43,213 bases of DNA from Cyanobacteria bacterium RM1_2_2 (GCA_012033495.1 JAAUQT010000019.1:1-43213), one strand, 5' to 3'; positions 1 to 8,626 are shown, counted from the stretch's first letter. Numbers and translations are program-made. The notes: generated by a model from the sequence alone, not told the origin.

Positions 1-604
1 GAAGATCAAAATAACTATGAGAAACTGTCAAATATTCTTAGCGAGTTGAGACTCGAATTGCCATTTCTTAAGGAGGGAATATAGATTTTCCAGCTAACTT
101 AGATCTGTTGGACGATCTGTTAGCATCTTACTTAATTGCTCATCTTATTCCAGGAGAAATGAGAGTTTTTGTGAGAGGATATGCCGATTCTTGTAATAGC
201 AGTGTAGATTGTCCCATTAAAGAGTTAACTCGATTTCGGTACGATGTTGCTTCCAACAGCTATTATCCAGACAACACTTATTACTATGACAGAATAAAAG
301 TTCATCACTTTATTAATCCAAACAGAAATAACCCTGAAGCTGAAGGTTTTCAAGAAGTTGCAGTAGATAAACTAACTGGCAATAGCGATGGTTTTTACTG
401 GAATCGAGATTTGCTTCATCTGAGAGCCAGATTTTTGTGGAGGAGTTCTTGCAAAAAAATCTGGAGCGATGTACCTATCCCAAAATCAATCGAGAGAAGA
501 TTGGCATTCTGGAAGGTCGTATCCTGACACAACCAGATCCAAGATTTCCCCAAACTGATCCAAAATATAGAAAAGCGGAAATTTACTTTTTGGTTAAGAA
601 ATAA
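1..604 (+). pseudogene. Broken 3' part of an OmpA-C-like protein gene (two frameshifts)
   Basis: The left window edge cuts this gene, so its start is not visible. Three consecutive reading-frame pieces join into one plausible protein: frame 1 up to the TAG at 82, frame 3 from about 72 to 436, and frame 2 from about 437 to the TAA at 602-604. Each join is repaired by adding one base, to the GGG at 75-77 and to the TTTTT at 432-436. The joined C-terminus has a pattern reminiscent of OmpA-type peptidoglycan-binding domains: 'VRGYADS', then 'LRARFFVEEFL', then 'ILEGRI...RKAEIYFLV'. This family assignment is an inference and is weak. No other decay is visible between the breaks, which suggests either sequencing errors or a very recent pseudogene. 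Confidence 0.45.
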
Positions 605-665
605 CTTTTAATCATTGAATCTTTTTCTGAGGAAATGAAATCTAGAATGTGGAGAATTTCTGTTA

Positions 666-1103
666 ATGGAGCATTCAATGCTTTACAATCAAGATTTTTT
701 GCTGTGGACGCAGCAGCAAGTTGAATTGCTCAAAAAGGGGCATTGGCAAGCGCTAGATATTGAACATTTGGTAGAGGAATTAGATACATTGGGGCGCAGT
801 GAACAGAAAGAGCTAGGCAGCTATTTGCAAGTACTGTTGCTGCATTTACTCAAATGTCGATATCAACCTGAGCGCAGAACCAAAAGTTGGGATCAAACCA
901 TCACCAACTGTCGAGACAAAATTGCAGACTGTTTGGAAGATGCGCCCAGTTTGCAACGCCTGCTGCAAGATTCTGAGTGGATTCAGAAGTATTACCGCCG
1001 TGCTCGTCGAGATGTCGCTAAGGAAACTCAGATGCCAGTAGACAGGTTTCCAGCAGATTGCCCTTACACGATTGAGCAAATCCTCGATCCAGAGTTTAGT
1101 TGA
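666..1103 (+). CDS. DUF29 family protein
   Basis: A 145-residue protein of the DUF29 family, common and often multi-copy in cyanobacteria and of unknown function. The family pattern is clear: 'LYNQDFLLWTQQQVELLKKG' near the N-terminus, then 'LDIEHLVEELDTLGRSEQKEL' and a helical 'LLHLLKCRYQPERR' segment. The length fits the family. Two starts are possible. The ATG at 666 follows GGAGAA at 651-656. The ATG at 678 gives the usual family start (MLYNQD) and follows GGAG at 668-671. The gene is followed closely by a glycosyltransferase on the same strand, but nothing shows a functional link. Confidence 0.88.
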   Translation: MEHSMLYNQDFLLWTQQQVELLKKGHWQALDIEHLVEELDTLGRSEQKELGSYLQVLLLHLLKCRYQPERRTKSWDQTITNCRDKIADCLEDAPSLQRLLQDSEWIQKYYRRARRDVAKETQMPVDRFPADCPYTIEQILDPEFS

Positions 1104-1189
1104 ATCAAGCAAAAAAGATAGTTTCACCTTGGATCTGTGAATACTGGGTTGAGTCGTTTTACGGCTCTCATCCCATTTTGCACATCGCT

Positions 1190-2386
1190 ATGAATCTTTC
1201 CTCCTTCGCCGCTGAAAAGCCAATCACAACCAGTAAAACTGCCGCGCCGCATTTGTTTCTGTTTCTGGAAATTTTTTCCCGCGAAGGTGGCATCCAGTCC
1301 TATGTTCAGGATATTTTTCGGGGCTATGCTGCCTTAGAGCATTCGACTCACGCAGATGTGTTTTTACTGCGTGATGGCAAAAACTGTACCAACCCGTTTG
1401 CCAATGCTTCATCGCTGCGGTTTCACTACTTCAAAGCAAAATCTCCCCAACTCGGACGGCTCCACTTCGCCACAGCCCTCTTACGCTATTTGATTCAACA
1501 CCGACCGCAGCAGGTTTTTTGTGGTCACATCAACTTGGCTCCCATGGTGCAGCTTTTCTGTCAGCCGCTCGGCATTCCCTACACGGTGCTCACTTACGGC
1601 AAAGAAGTATGGCAACCGCTGCCGCCAACCGTCTGCCGCTCACTGCAACAAGCGGATCAGATCTGGACAATTAGCCGCTACAGCCGTGACGAAGCCTGCG
1701 CCGCGAATCAGCTTGACCCAGCCAAAGTGCAGTTTCTCTCCTGCGCAGTGGATGGCAATTATTTTACACCGGGGGAGAAATCACCGGATCTGCTGGAAAA
1801 GTACAGGTTGTCAGGTTCCAAAGTGCTGCTCACCGTCGCGCGGCTATGGTCAGGCGACATTTACAAAGGCGTCGATGTGACGATTCGCGCTCTGCCTACC
1901 ATCGCTCAGCAGTTTCCTGATGTGAAATATTTAGTTATCGGACGGGGAGACGACCAGCCCCGATTAGCAAAACTGGCTGAAGGTCTAGGCGTCGCTGATC
2001 GGGTGGTGTTTGCTGGATTTGTGCCCACCGAGGATTTAATGGCGCATTATCGCCTCGCAGATGCCTACATTATGCCATCACAGGAAGGCTTCGGAATTGT
2101 CTACCTCGAAGCAATGGCGTGCGGAATTCCGGTTTTGTCAGGCGATGCGGATGGTTCTGCTGATCCGCTGCAAGATGGCGAACTAGGCTGGCGCGTCCCT
2201 CACCGAGATTCAAATGCCGTTGCTGAAGCCTGTATCGAAATGCTGACGCAGATTGCGAAACGAGAATGCGGTGAAGACTACGATCAACGCTGTGATGGCA
2301 ACTGGCTCCGAGAACAGGCAATTGCTCGATTCGGTAAACCCGCCTTTGCGCACCAACTTCAGGCTTTACTATCTTTACGTGGATGA
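1190..2386 (+). CDS. GT4-type glycosyltransferase (GT-B fold)
   Basis: A 398-residue glycosyltransferase family 4 enzyme, which would transfer a sugar from a nucleotide donor, probably for exopolysaccharide, lipopolysaccharide or glycolipid synthesis at the cytoplasmic membrane face. The C-terminal Rossmann half shows 'KVLLTVARLW...KGVDVTIRAL', 'YLVIGRGDD' and the EX7E donor-binding motif with E299 and E307 in 'EGFGIVYLEAMACGIPVL'. The N-terminal half has the glycine-rich loop 'REGGIQSYV' of GT4 proteins. The reading frame is open back to a TTG at 1100 inside the preceding gene. I chose the ATG at 1190 because the residues before it do not look like the family. The acceptor and sugar cannot be told from sequence. 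Confidence 0.88.
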   Translation: MNLSSFAAEKPITTSKTAAPHLFLFLEIFSREGGIQSYVQDIFRGYAALEHSTHADVFLLRDGKNCTNPFANASSLRFHYFKAKSPQLGRLHFATALLRYLIQHRPQQVFCGHINLAPMVQLFCQPLGIPYTVLTYGKEVWQPLPPTVCRSLQQADQIWTISRYSRDEACAANQLDPAKVQFLSCAVDGNYFTPGEKSPDLLEKYRLSGSKVLLTVARLWSGDIYKGVDVTIRALPTIAQQFPDVKYLVIGRGDDQPRLAKLAEGLGVADRVVFAGFVPTEDLMAHYRLADAYIMPSQEGFGIVYLEAMACGIPVLSGDADGSADPLQDGELGWRVPHRDSNAVAEACIEMLTQIAKRECGEDYDQRCDGNWLREQAIARFGKPAFAHQLQALLSLRG

Positions 2387-2400
2387 GATTGAGAGCCAGG

Positions 2401-2640
2401 TTATGAAACTTCCTCTAATTCGGGTACATGTTCTGCTTCATAGTTTTCGATTAGGACACCAATTACATCCATCATCAAGCAAGCGGATGCGTTTCATCTT
2501 CACCTACCTGATCAATGAGGCAATCAAGTAGCTCGACGAGACACTCATACTCTGCTTCAGTATGGGGAACAAAAAGAGTTTGAGAAACAAATGACCAACC
2601 CGTAATTATTGGCTCAAGCCGAACCTTTACCTTTGACAAC
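2401..2640 (-). pseudogene. Relic of a HigA-type antitoxin gene
   Basis: On the minus strand two frames join into an antitoxin-like protein. One piece reads 'HTEAEYECLVELLDCLIDQV' then 'GEDETHPLA'. After a one-base shift at 2477-2478 it continues 'MMDVIGVLIENYEAEHVPEL' and stops at 2401-2403. The spacing of 'TEAEYE', 'HPLA' and 'LIENYEAEHVPEL' is that of the short HigA-family antitoxins ('...LLVTLIEDYE..HYP') that pair with RelE/HigB toxins. Adding one T to the TT restores the frame. The upstream start is not clear, since an in-frame TGA lies just beyond about 2650. No toxin gene is visible next to it, so it looks like an orphan or broken remnant. Confidence 0.4.
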
Positions 2641-3093
2641 GGCAAGGAGTTGAGTGTTCAGGAGCTTTTGTATTGGGTTTCGACTTTTATATCTTGGCGG
2701 CGAAGCGTGCCTAACATATTCCCTAAACTTCACTAAGTCAAGTCAGAATGTGGAATCGCACTTCTACTGAGATTGCTAAACCGATTACGAACATAACAAT
2801 CTATCGATTCTCACCCTGATTACTTCAGTATTCTTAGAATCGAAGACTAAATCTTGTATTTGTTTTATCGTCACAATTTACAAGATGATAAGTATCACGT
2901 TCACATTTGTGAGACAACTTGCTGTGCTAGAGGCGAACCTTTCTGGTGAAATGCAAGCAGATACCTGGCTTCATCGTACGAAACTCGGTCTTGCCAGCAG
3001 CGAAACAGAATCCGTTGGAGCCGCGAATAAAGTCAACTCATCGATTAGTTCCAGCTTACGTGTCGCTGCCCAGCTTGGTCGTTAGGAGTGATG
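2641..3093. other. Intergenic stretch, nothing recognised
   Basis: About 450 bases between the antitoxin relic and the hairpin downstream of the VKOR gene. Short open frames exist on the plus strand (for example 2885-3085) but their translations look random and have no convincing ribosome binding site. Confidence 0.5.
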
Positions 3094-3141
3094 TTCGGCT
3101 GCACTTAACCCTTGGGTTTGTGAATGCTAAGTGCAACCGAA
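3094..3141. repeat. Imperfect inverted repeat downstream of VKOR gene
   Basis: Left arm TTCGGCTGCACTTA at 3094-3107 pairs with TAAGTGCAACCGAA at 3128-3141, 13 of 14 positions, around a 20-base loop. It lies just past the stop of the minus-strand VKOR gene and could stabilise its 3' end, although no T-tract follows. The left arm plus the following AACCC matches the 18-base start of the 42-bp tandem repeat at 20060 with two mismatches, so it may belong to the same repeat family. Confidence 0.6.
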
Positions 3142-3149
3142 GCCCTAGC

Positions 3150-4148
3150 TTACAAGTCGGCCGGAACCGGATTTTGGAAGTTGCTCGGCCCTTGATAGCC
3201 GGAAATAGCGGCTAATTCTTGGAGGGTTTTTGCCCCCGATGGTAGCGCTTGTCCATTAATTTTCCAAGTCGGATATCCTTGCACGCCTTCTGCTTGGCAA
3301 AGCCCCGGTTGCGCATCTTTGCCGCCTTCTGCACACTCAATGGAGTTCAATCGGCTCACGGCTTCTTTGCCAAACAACTGCTTCTGTTTAAAGCAATGCG
3401 GACACCAGTAAGCTTCATACACGACCGCTCCAATTTGGGTCAGATGCTCTGCCAGCGCCAATTCCGACTCACCGGATGTAGTGGTAATCGGACTGCCCAG
3501 ATTTCCTTCTGCGCGTTGAGCTTGGCGTTCGGCAATGGCAGGGTTATCAATTGGGGCATAGACTGCGAGTGTTCCGACTAACACCACCATGCCGACAATT
3601 ACACCCGTTGAAAGAAGCTGCCCGATGCCGTCCCATTTACGTCCTAGAATCGACAAAACGAACAGGCTGGTGGACATAATTGCTGAGCCAACACAGTACA
3701 CACAGACAGTTTGAATTTTGAACGCTAGCAGATACATTAAATATCCGCTAAACACCAGCATTGCGGTTGCACCGACAAACAACAGCAAACCTGTCCAGGC
3801 TTCGAGTGGGTCATCGGTGGAGCGGCGTCGAGTTGCCGTTTCCGACAGAATCGCTTCTCTGGAAGATTTGACCAGCAGCGGAGCCACTGCTAGACCCATC
3901 ATGCCCACATACGCCAAGAAGCCAAACAGCGCGAGCGGCAGCCCAAACACCGTGGCATAGGGGCTGGAAAGCACGATGTTGCAGCCATTCACCGGACAAG
4001 CGGTTGAACTGCCGGTCAGCTTGGTGATGGTTAAATACGCGGTGACAACGGCTCCAATCGCAGCAATTCCCGCCATCAAAGGGCGCGACCAGCGGTAGAT
4101 CCAGGGATTGCCCGTCTTGCGTTTACTGATCACAGCTTGTTTTGTCAT
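3150..4148 (-). CDS. Vitamin K epoxide reductase (VKOR)-thioredoxin fusion protein
   Basis: A 332-residue membrane protein for disulfide bond formation in the periplasm or thylakoid lumen, replacing DsbB plus a DsbA-like partner. The N-terminal VKOR domain has about four or five membrane helices. It carries the shuttle cysteine pair C51/C56 ('ACPVNGC') and the active CxxC at C149/C152 ('CVYC'), where the quinone is reduced. After a proline/alanine linker, a thioredoxin-like domain carries a second CxxC ('YWCPHC'). This is the layout known from the Synechococcus VKOR homologue and plant LTO1. The ATG at 4148 is preceded by GAGG, supporting the start. It is divergent from the phycobilin lyase gene; the ~140 bases between probably hold both promoters. 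Confidence 0.93.
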   Translation of the reverse strand: MTKQAVISKRKTGNPWIYRWSRPLMAGIAAIGAVVTAYLTITKLTGSSTACPVNGCNIVLSSPYATVFGLPLALFGFLAYVGMMGLAVAPLLVKSSREAILSETATRRRSTDDPLEAWTGLLLFVGATAMLVFSGYLMYLLAFKIQTVCVYCVGSAIMSTSLFVLSILGRKWDGIGQLLSTGVIVGMVVLVGTLAVYAPIDNPAIAERQAQRAEGNLGSPITTTSGESELALAEHLTQIGAVVYEAYWCPHCFKQKQLFGKEAVSRLNSIECAEGGKDAQPGLCQAEGVQGYPTWKINGQALPSGAKTLQELAAISGYQGPSNFQNPVPADL

Positions 4149-4287
4149 GTCAACCTCGCGTTTTTATTCAGCAGAAGAAAAGATAATTAATGGTATCTCA
4201 AAAAAAAGAAGGCAAGATCTGAGGCATTCTTTTTATGACCGATTTAGATGATGACCAATTTAGAACCACTGGTGGAACAATTGCCCT

Positions 4288-4938
4288 ATGTCTCCCACTC
4301 TAACCACACTGGCGGAATGGCTCGCAGGCGAATTTGATAACCAACCTCAAGCGCAAGATCAGCCCGTCTGGTTTGTGCATTTGCGAGTGTGGCATCGTCC
4401 GCTGCCGTTCACAATTGACGGTCACGTTGCCCTATTTTGCGAACAGGCAAACGCGCTTTACCTCGATAAGCCTTACCGTCAGCGGGTGGTGATTCTCAAA
4501 CCGACTGCTGATCCACAACTTAATCCGCAACTTAATCCGCAACTTAATCCGCAACTTGATCCGCAACGCGATCCACAACAGTGGCAAGCCGAATATCGAG
4601 CCTTCAAGCAGCCCGACCGGGTTTTGGGAGCCGGAGCGAATCCAGATTTATTGCAACAAATGAGCCTAGAGGATCTGGAAATTCTGCCCGGTTGCCAACT
4701 GACAATTACTTACCAGCCTGATCGCTTCAAGGCAGAGCCACCGCCCGACGCGAAGTGTTGCTTTCAGTACAATGGGCAGACTCGTCAGGTGATTTTAGGA
4801 TTTGAAGCTAGCCCCAATCAGTTTTGGAGCTATGATCGCGGCGTGGAGCCGGAAACAGGTAAGCTGCTGTGGGGCGCCATGATGGGTCCTTACCAGTTTC
4901 AGAAACAACGGAGCTTTGCCGCAGAATTACTGAGATAA
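4288..4938 (+). CDS. CpcT/CpeT-type chromophore lyase
   Basis: A 216-residue member of the CpcT/CpeT (DUF1001) family, which attaches phycocyanobilin to the beta subunit of phycobiliproteins (Cys153 of CpcB for CpcT itself). Family features are the opening 'LTTLAEWLAGEFDNQPQA', the central 'CQLTITYQPDRFKAE', and the close with 'DRGVEPETGKLLWGAMMGPYQFQK'. Between about residues 75 and 98 is an extra insert made of six 12-bp units (see repeat at 4510), which explains the slightly greater length than usual. An in-frame stop at 4261 and no other ATG between support the start. Substrate specificity (CpcB, PecB or another) cannot be told. It stands alone, not in a phycobilisome operon. Confidence 0.88.
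   Translation: MSPTLTTLAEWLAGEFDNQPQAQDQPVWFVHLRVWHRPLPFTIDGHVALFCEQANALYLDKPYRQRVVILKPTADPQLNPQLNPQLNPQLDPQRDPQQWQAEYRAFKQPDRVLGAGANPDLLQQMSLEDLEILPGCQLTITYQPDRFKAEPPPDAKCCFQYNGQTRQVILGFEASPNQFWSYDRGVEPETGKLLWGAMMGPYQFQKQRSFAAELLR
4510..4581 (+). repeat. In-frame 12-bp tandem repeat in the lyase gene (6 units)
   Basis: Six consecutive 12-base units of the type AATCCGCAACTT, encoding (N/D)PQ(L/R/Q). Three central units are identical and the outer ones differ by one to three bases. The unit length is a multiple of three, so copy-number change would not break the frame. It is an insert relative to the usual family sequence. Confidence 0.9.
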
Positions 4939-4947
4939 AAATTGCCA

Positions 4948-4977
4948 TAAAAAATCCCTAGCGAAATGCCAGGGATT
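4948..4977 (-). terminator. Rho-independent terminator for the minus-strand DUF3598 gene
   Basis: Read on the minus strand, AATCCCT and AGGGATT form a 7-bp stem around an 11-base loop and are followed by a run of T. It lies about 75 bases past the stop of the leftward gene at 5051. On the plus strand there is no T-tract after the stem, so it serves mainly leftward transcription. Confidence 0.65.
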
Positions 4978-5050
4978 AGTGTTTAGGGTGCATCTACCAC
5001 TTCATTCTTCAGAGGTAGGGGTATCAATCAGGACAAATTTTTGAGATTGT

Positions 5051-5883
5051 TTAAGTCAAGATCTTTTGCTCGTTGATGAGGGTCAGGCTAACCCACTCGC
5101 CCTGGGCGTCGTAGCTGCGGATCATCCGCTGCCGCACATTGGCTTGAATCAGCCAGCCTGCTTCTAGGAAGAAAGGCAGTCCGCGTGGAATGGAGAGCGG
5201 CGTGTTAGAAGAAGCCCCATCAGGCAGCAACAGGACTTGAATCGGATATTTGCCTTGATCAAACAGCAGACGGTTCGCGGCAATTTCAGCAGTTGAGGTG
5301 AACTGTAATTCTGGAGTGCTGAGGTGCTGCACGAGTCGGTCGCCCTCTAGCGCTACCGTGAGGCGGGTGGAATATTGCACTTTGCGCCAGTCTGGATAAA
5401 GCGTGGTGGCTTCTCCCTGCCAAGTTCCCAGCAGTTGAGGCACGGTCAAAACGGGGCGTTCTGATTTTGGCGTCGGCTGGCGATGCTCGCGGATCAGGGT
5501 TAGCTGCGCCAACTGACTGGCTTTGTCGAACTGCTGCACGACTCGTAGCCGCCGATCGCCTGCCATCAGCCCTAACTCTGCACCAAACTCGGAAAACAGC
5601 CCAAACTGGAGCGATCCTTGCGAAAAAGCACCATTGGTAAAAACAAAGTGCTGCGATTGACGGTGCTATATTCCAACACACGGTCATAGATTAGCTCGCC
5701 CGTGGCTGAAAACTGTTGAATTGTTTGCCGCACCGTGCGGTTGTCGTTCAAGCCTTCGAGGGTGACTAAACTGGGAATGTCTTCCTGTCGGATGCCTGCG
5801 GCAGAAAAGCGAGTAAAAGAACCCTGCCACGCGCCCAAATTTTGCAGCAAACACTGCCATTGAGAAGGTTTAGCCTCAACCAT
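5051..5883 (-). pseudogene. DUF3598 family protein, one frameshift
   Basis: Two overlapping minus-strand frames form one protein of about 278 residues of the DUF3598 family, a conserved cyanobacterial family of unknown function predicted to have two lipocalin-like barrel halves. The first part reads 'WQCLLQNLGAWQGSFTRFS...SLVTLEGLNDNRTVRQT' and the second 'GDRRLRVVQQFDKASQLAQL' and 'LLGTWQGEATTLYPDWR'. The frame changes at the A5 run at 5639-5643 (T5 on the coding strand). Adding one T gives 'LFFTNGAFSQGS', which fits the family. No other damage is visible, so this may be a sequencing error in an intact gene. The start ATG at 5883 sits directly against a 14-bp tandem repeat with no clear ribosome binding site. 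Confidence 0.75.
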
Positions 5884-5925
5884 GAGTGATAGAGCTTGAG
5901 TGATAGAGCTTGAGTAATAGAACTT
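5884..5925 (-). repeat. 14-bp tandem repeat (3 units) touching the DUF3598 start codon
   Basis: Three head-to-tail units of GAGTGATAGAGCTT (plus-strand reading), the third with two changes. The array begins one base from the end of the DUF3598 start codon and occupies the place where a ribosome binding site would be expected. Confidence 0.85.
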
Positions 5926-5928
5926 AGC

Positions 5929-6630
5929 CTAAATTCGCTGTAATAAATTTAACCCATGCGTGTCAGTTCCACAGGTGTTGAGCAACTGATAGCGCCGACT
6001 CAAGGCGGCAACTTCTGCCGTTTGTTTGGGGCTAGGCTGCCACGGTGAAGGGTTGCCATAAGCGTAGAAAGTTTCGACGCCATCAATGTCCATCTCGACG
6101 GCTGCCGCAATTAAATCCATCACCGACTGACGATACCGGACGGGATGAGCCAGCACCGCTAACCCTCCTGCCTGATGAATGGCGGCAATCACGCGATGGG
6201 CTTGATAAAGTTCTCCGGTGGCAGTTTCGCTCTGCAAATAGGGTTGCATGAGGCTGTGATCGGGGTCAAAAGCATAAGCCAAAATGTGAACTTCTTCGTT
6301 CAATAAATTGGCGCTAATTTCTGTGCCTGTCCAGAGGTGCGGCATTTCCGCGTTGGCGTCGCGCTGCTGCCCTTGGGTGAGCCAGTGTTGCGCTCTTCGA
6401 TAGCCATTGACGCTGTGATGGTCGGTGATGGCTAGCCCTTTCAGTCCAATCTTAGCGGCCTGCTGAATCAAGCTTTCGGGTTCTAGTCTGCCATCAGAGC
6501 AGAGCGTATGCATATGAAAATTGAACTGGAGCGGGCAGCTTTCTGCGGTAATCGTTTCAAAGACACGTTTGAGCGCTGCTGCATCTTGCGCAGCAGAGGA
6601 AGCCATCTTTCCAGCTAAATCAACAGCCAT
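5929..6630 (-). CDS. PHP-domain metal-dependent phosphoesterase
   Basis: A 233-residue PHP-superfamily protein (polymerase and histidinol phosphatase fold). These are metal-dependent phosphoesterases; the substrate is unknown, and nucleotide or small phosphoester hydrolysis is typical of stand-alone members. Metal-ligand motifs are all present in order: 'HMHTLCSDG' near residue 40, 'ITDHHSV' near 70, 'GTEI' and 'VHILAY' near 105-118, 'VLAHPVRY' near 160, and 'GTDTHG' near 223. The ATG at 6630 gives the usual cyanobacterial N-terminus ('SSAAQDAAALK'). It ends about 45 bases upstream of DUF3598 on the same strand, so co-transcription is possible. Confidence 0.88.
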   Translation of the reverse strand: MAVDLAGKMASSAAQDAAALKRVFETITAESCPLQFNFHMHTLCSDGRLEPESLIQQAAKIGLKGLAITDHHSVNGYRRAQHWLTQGQQRDANAEMPHLWTGTEISANLLNEEVHILAYAFDPDHSLMQPYLQSETATGELYQAHRVIAAIHQAGGLAVLAHPVRYRQSVMDLIAAAVEMDIDGVETFYAYGNPSPWQPSPKQTAEVAALSRRYQLLNTCGTDTHGLNLLQRI

Positions 6631-6716
6631 ACTTCCCCTTAACCGTTGTTAACACTTTTCGTTCTCTACTATAGCGGTTCTGACGGAAGTGAGGATACGG
6701 GCGAGAGGAACAGGGC

Positions 6717-7196
6717 TTAATCCTGCATCAGGAGGGCGACGGCATAGGCGGCAATCCCCTCTTCGCGGCCAACCGCATCCATTTTTTCGTTGGTGGTGGC
6801 TTTGATGCCAATCTGATCGGGGCTAAGCTGGAGCACTTCTGCCAATCGGTCGCGCATAGACTGGATGTGCGGCTTAATTTTCGGACGCTCTGCCACAATC
6901 ACGGAATCTAAATTGCCGATCTGCCACCCTTTGGAGCGGACAAGCTGATTCACCTGCGCCAACAGTTTCAGGCTATCGGCTCCCTGCCATTGCGGATCGG
7001 TGGGCGGAAAGTAGTGCCCGATGTCTCCCAAACTGAGCGCCCCCAGCATAGCGTCCATGATGGCGTGAGTCAGCACATCGGCATCGCTGTGACCCAACAG
7101 CCCTAGATGATGCGGAATGGTGATGCCGCCTAAAATCAAGGGTCGATCGCTGACTAACTGGTGAATGTCGTAGCCGTTGCCGATTCTAAGGTTCAT
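6717..7196 (-). CDS. ispF: 2-C-methyl-D-erythritol 2,4-cyclodiphosphate synthase
   Basis: IspF of the MEP pathway, which cyclises CDP-methylerythritol 2-phosphate to MEcPP with release of CMP, on the way to carotenoids, phytol and quinone tails. The 159-residue length is typical of this trimeric zinc enzyme. Motifs are 'GNGYDIHQL' (Asp and His metal ligands), '[19 protein letters not shown]', 'DIGHYFPP', '[18 protein letters not shown]' and a final 'AVALL'. The frame opens six codons earlier, but the ATG at 7196 gives the family N-terminus ([10 protein letters not shown]). The partner enzyme IspD is encoded at 25699-26409 in this window, not adjacent. Confidence 0.96.
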   Translation of the reverse strand: MNLRIGNGYDIHQLVSDRPLILGGITIPHHLGLLGHSDADVLTHAIMDAMLGALSLGDIGHYFPPTDPQWQGADSLKLLAQVNQLVRSKGWQIGNLDSVIVAERPKIKPHIQSMRDRLAEVLQLSPDQIGIKATTNEKMDAVGREEGIAAYAVALLMQD

Positions 7197-7270
7197 AGGG
7201 TTCAATTGCCGCAATGCCTGCTTGCGGCTCGCAATGCACTACCGTTGCCCATGTTGCCCATTATGACTCA

Positions 7271-8140
7271 CTATTGCAGCCGTTCTGCCTGTTCCAGAGC
7301 CGCATTGCTGTTTTGTTGATAAAGCTGCACCCGATCTTGAGCCGTCGGATAGCGCTGATCTTGGGATGGAATTTGCCCCATCAAGTCTGAGGCTCGCTGC
7401 CATCGACTCGCAATATCTAGCCACTCTGCCGCCGTTTGGGCTCGCTGCCCTGCTGTCACCGTGTCTTCTGCCAAGCGAACTGCCTCCGCAAAGGGGTCGG
7501 TGGCGGTAGCGGCTGGACTGGCGGCAGTCTGGGAATCAGCCGGATCTGAGTCTGCCAAATCTGCGCCTGCGTCTGAGCTTGCTGCGGGTTGCGATGTGAG
7601 TCTGGGACTCAGCCATGTATAAAGCGCCCAGCCCAACAGCAGCAAAAACAAACTGAGACTCGCGCCGCCCACCAAACCTCGCCAAAATACCCGCTTTTCT
7701 CGTCGCAGTCGTGGCGAAGTTTGAGAAAACGAGTTTTTCAGATCGGGTTTGGCATTCTGGCGATCTTGGCTGAATTGCTGGAGAAAGCCAGGTTTGGCTA
7801 ACGTAATTTCCTCTGACCACAGGAGTTGATGCTGCGGATCTCGCTTAATTTCCTCTAGCCATAGCAACTGCTGTTCGCGGACAATCCGGCTGTTAATATT
7901 CACCCGCCGCACGTTGCGAGGTCGCAAAGATTCGAGAATTTGCCGCACTTGAGTCACCAAAACGGGCTGCTCTAGCTGCTCTAGTGTGGCGGCTTCACAG
8001 AGTAGCTGCAAAACGCCTTGATCAAACATGGCTCTGGTTCTAACTCCAGAGTCGGCTAATTTCTCGTTCAAGATTTGAATAATCGCTGAAACACTGCCCT
8101 GACGGGCCTGCCGTGCGATGTCGTCGATCGAATCTACCAT
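7271..8140 (-). CDS. Conserved cyanobacterial membrane protein of unknown function
   Basis: I do not recognise a named function. The 289-residue protein has three parts. A conserved-looking N-terminal domain (about 1-105) contains 'IDDIARQARQGSVSAIIQIL' and 'VRRVNINSRIVREQQLLWLEE'. A basic stretch and one transmembrane helix follow at about 155-177 ('LSLFLLLLGWALYTWL'). The last part is an alanine/aspartate-rich linker and a helical C-terminal segment (about 220-289). The topology suggests the N-terminal domain is in the cytoplasm and the C-terminus outside or in the lumen. The ATG at 8140 is the first in frame. It lies upstream of ispF on the same strand with a short gap. Confidence 0.8.
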   Translation of the reverse strand: MVDSIDDIARQARQGSVSAIIQILNEKLADSGVRTRAMFDQGVLQLLCEAATLEQLEQPVLVTQVRQILESLRPRNVRRVNINSRIVREQQLLWLEEIKRDPQHQLLWSEEITLAKPGFLQQFSQDRQNAKPDLKNSFSQTSPRLRREKRVFWRGLVGGASLSLFLLLLGWALYTWLSPRLTSQPAASSDAGADLADSDPADSQTAASPAATATDPFAEAVRLAEDTVTAGQRAQTAAEWLDIASRWQRASDLMGQIPSQDQRYPTAQDRVQLYQQNSNAALEQAERLQ

Positions 8141-8345
8141 TGTTCGCTAAGCCCCTAAACGGGTAGGGAACCCTAAAGTTCATGCATTCTATGTCAAGAA
8201 CCACCCAAGTAGACAATGCTAGTGCAGAGGAATGAACCTTGACTTGAAATTTTACAACATCTTAAAACAGGTCAATCGAATCAACGTTTAATTGGGACAA
8301 TGCTAATTTGCGAATTTTTCAGCAGGTTTCTGAAAGAAAATTTTT

Positions 8346-8522
8346 CCCTAAGGAATGGGAATTCAATCCGTTCGATCGTGGGTAGGGGCGGGTTTTGTGG
8401 TCAGTATCCATTGCCGGATGCTTATTGATCTCGCCTCAACCCGCCCCTACTTGGTAGAGTACAGTATTTTGGTGGTCAGATCCATTGCCGGATGTTTATT
8501 GATCTGCTCAACCCGCCCGTAC
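8346..8522. repeat. Dispersed repeat family R1, full copy plus partial tandem copy
   Basis: A ~105-bp element at 8346-8450 begins CCTAAGGAAT, contains TTCGATCGTGGGTAG, GGGCGGGTTTT and ATCCATTGCCGGAT, and closes with AACCCGCCCCTAC. Its GTAGGGGCGGGTT and AACCCGCCCCTAC ends are complementary, so it can fold as a long hairpin. The right half is repeated at 8471-8522 (GGTCAGATCCATTGCCGGATG, TTATTGATCT, AACCCGCCC). A copy in the opposite orientation lies at 12957-13055. It fills most of the 486-base gap between the 289-residue membrane protein gene and the phosphatase gene; the rest of the gap shows no gene. Confidence 0.85.
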
Positions 8523-8626
8523 AAAGATTTGATACCATTTGGATTTTGGATTGGGGAAGCTTTGCGCCGCAATGGTTTCAGTCTGCAAACTGCCGCGTCT
8601 TCTATTTAAATCGGGATGGGGTTCGC

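Noticed and set aside
2620-2700. Plus-strand 'TFDNGKE' segment resembling an IS30 transposase motif
   Set aside because: Only seven residues match and the flanking residues do not fit IS30. The minus strand at the same place carries a better-supported antitoxin relic.
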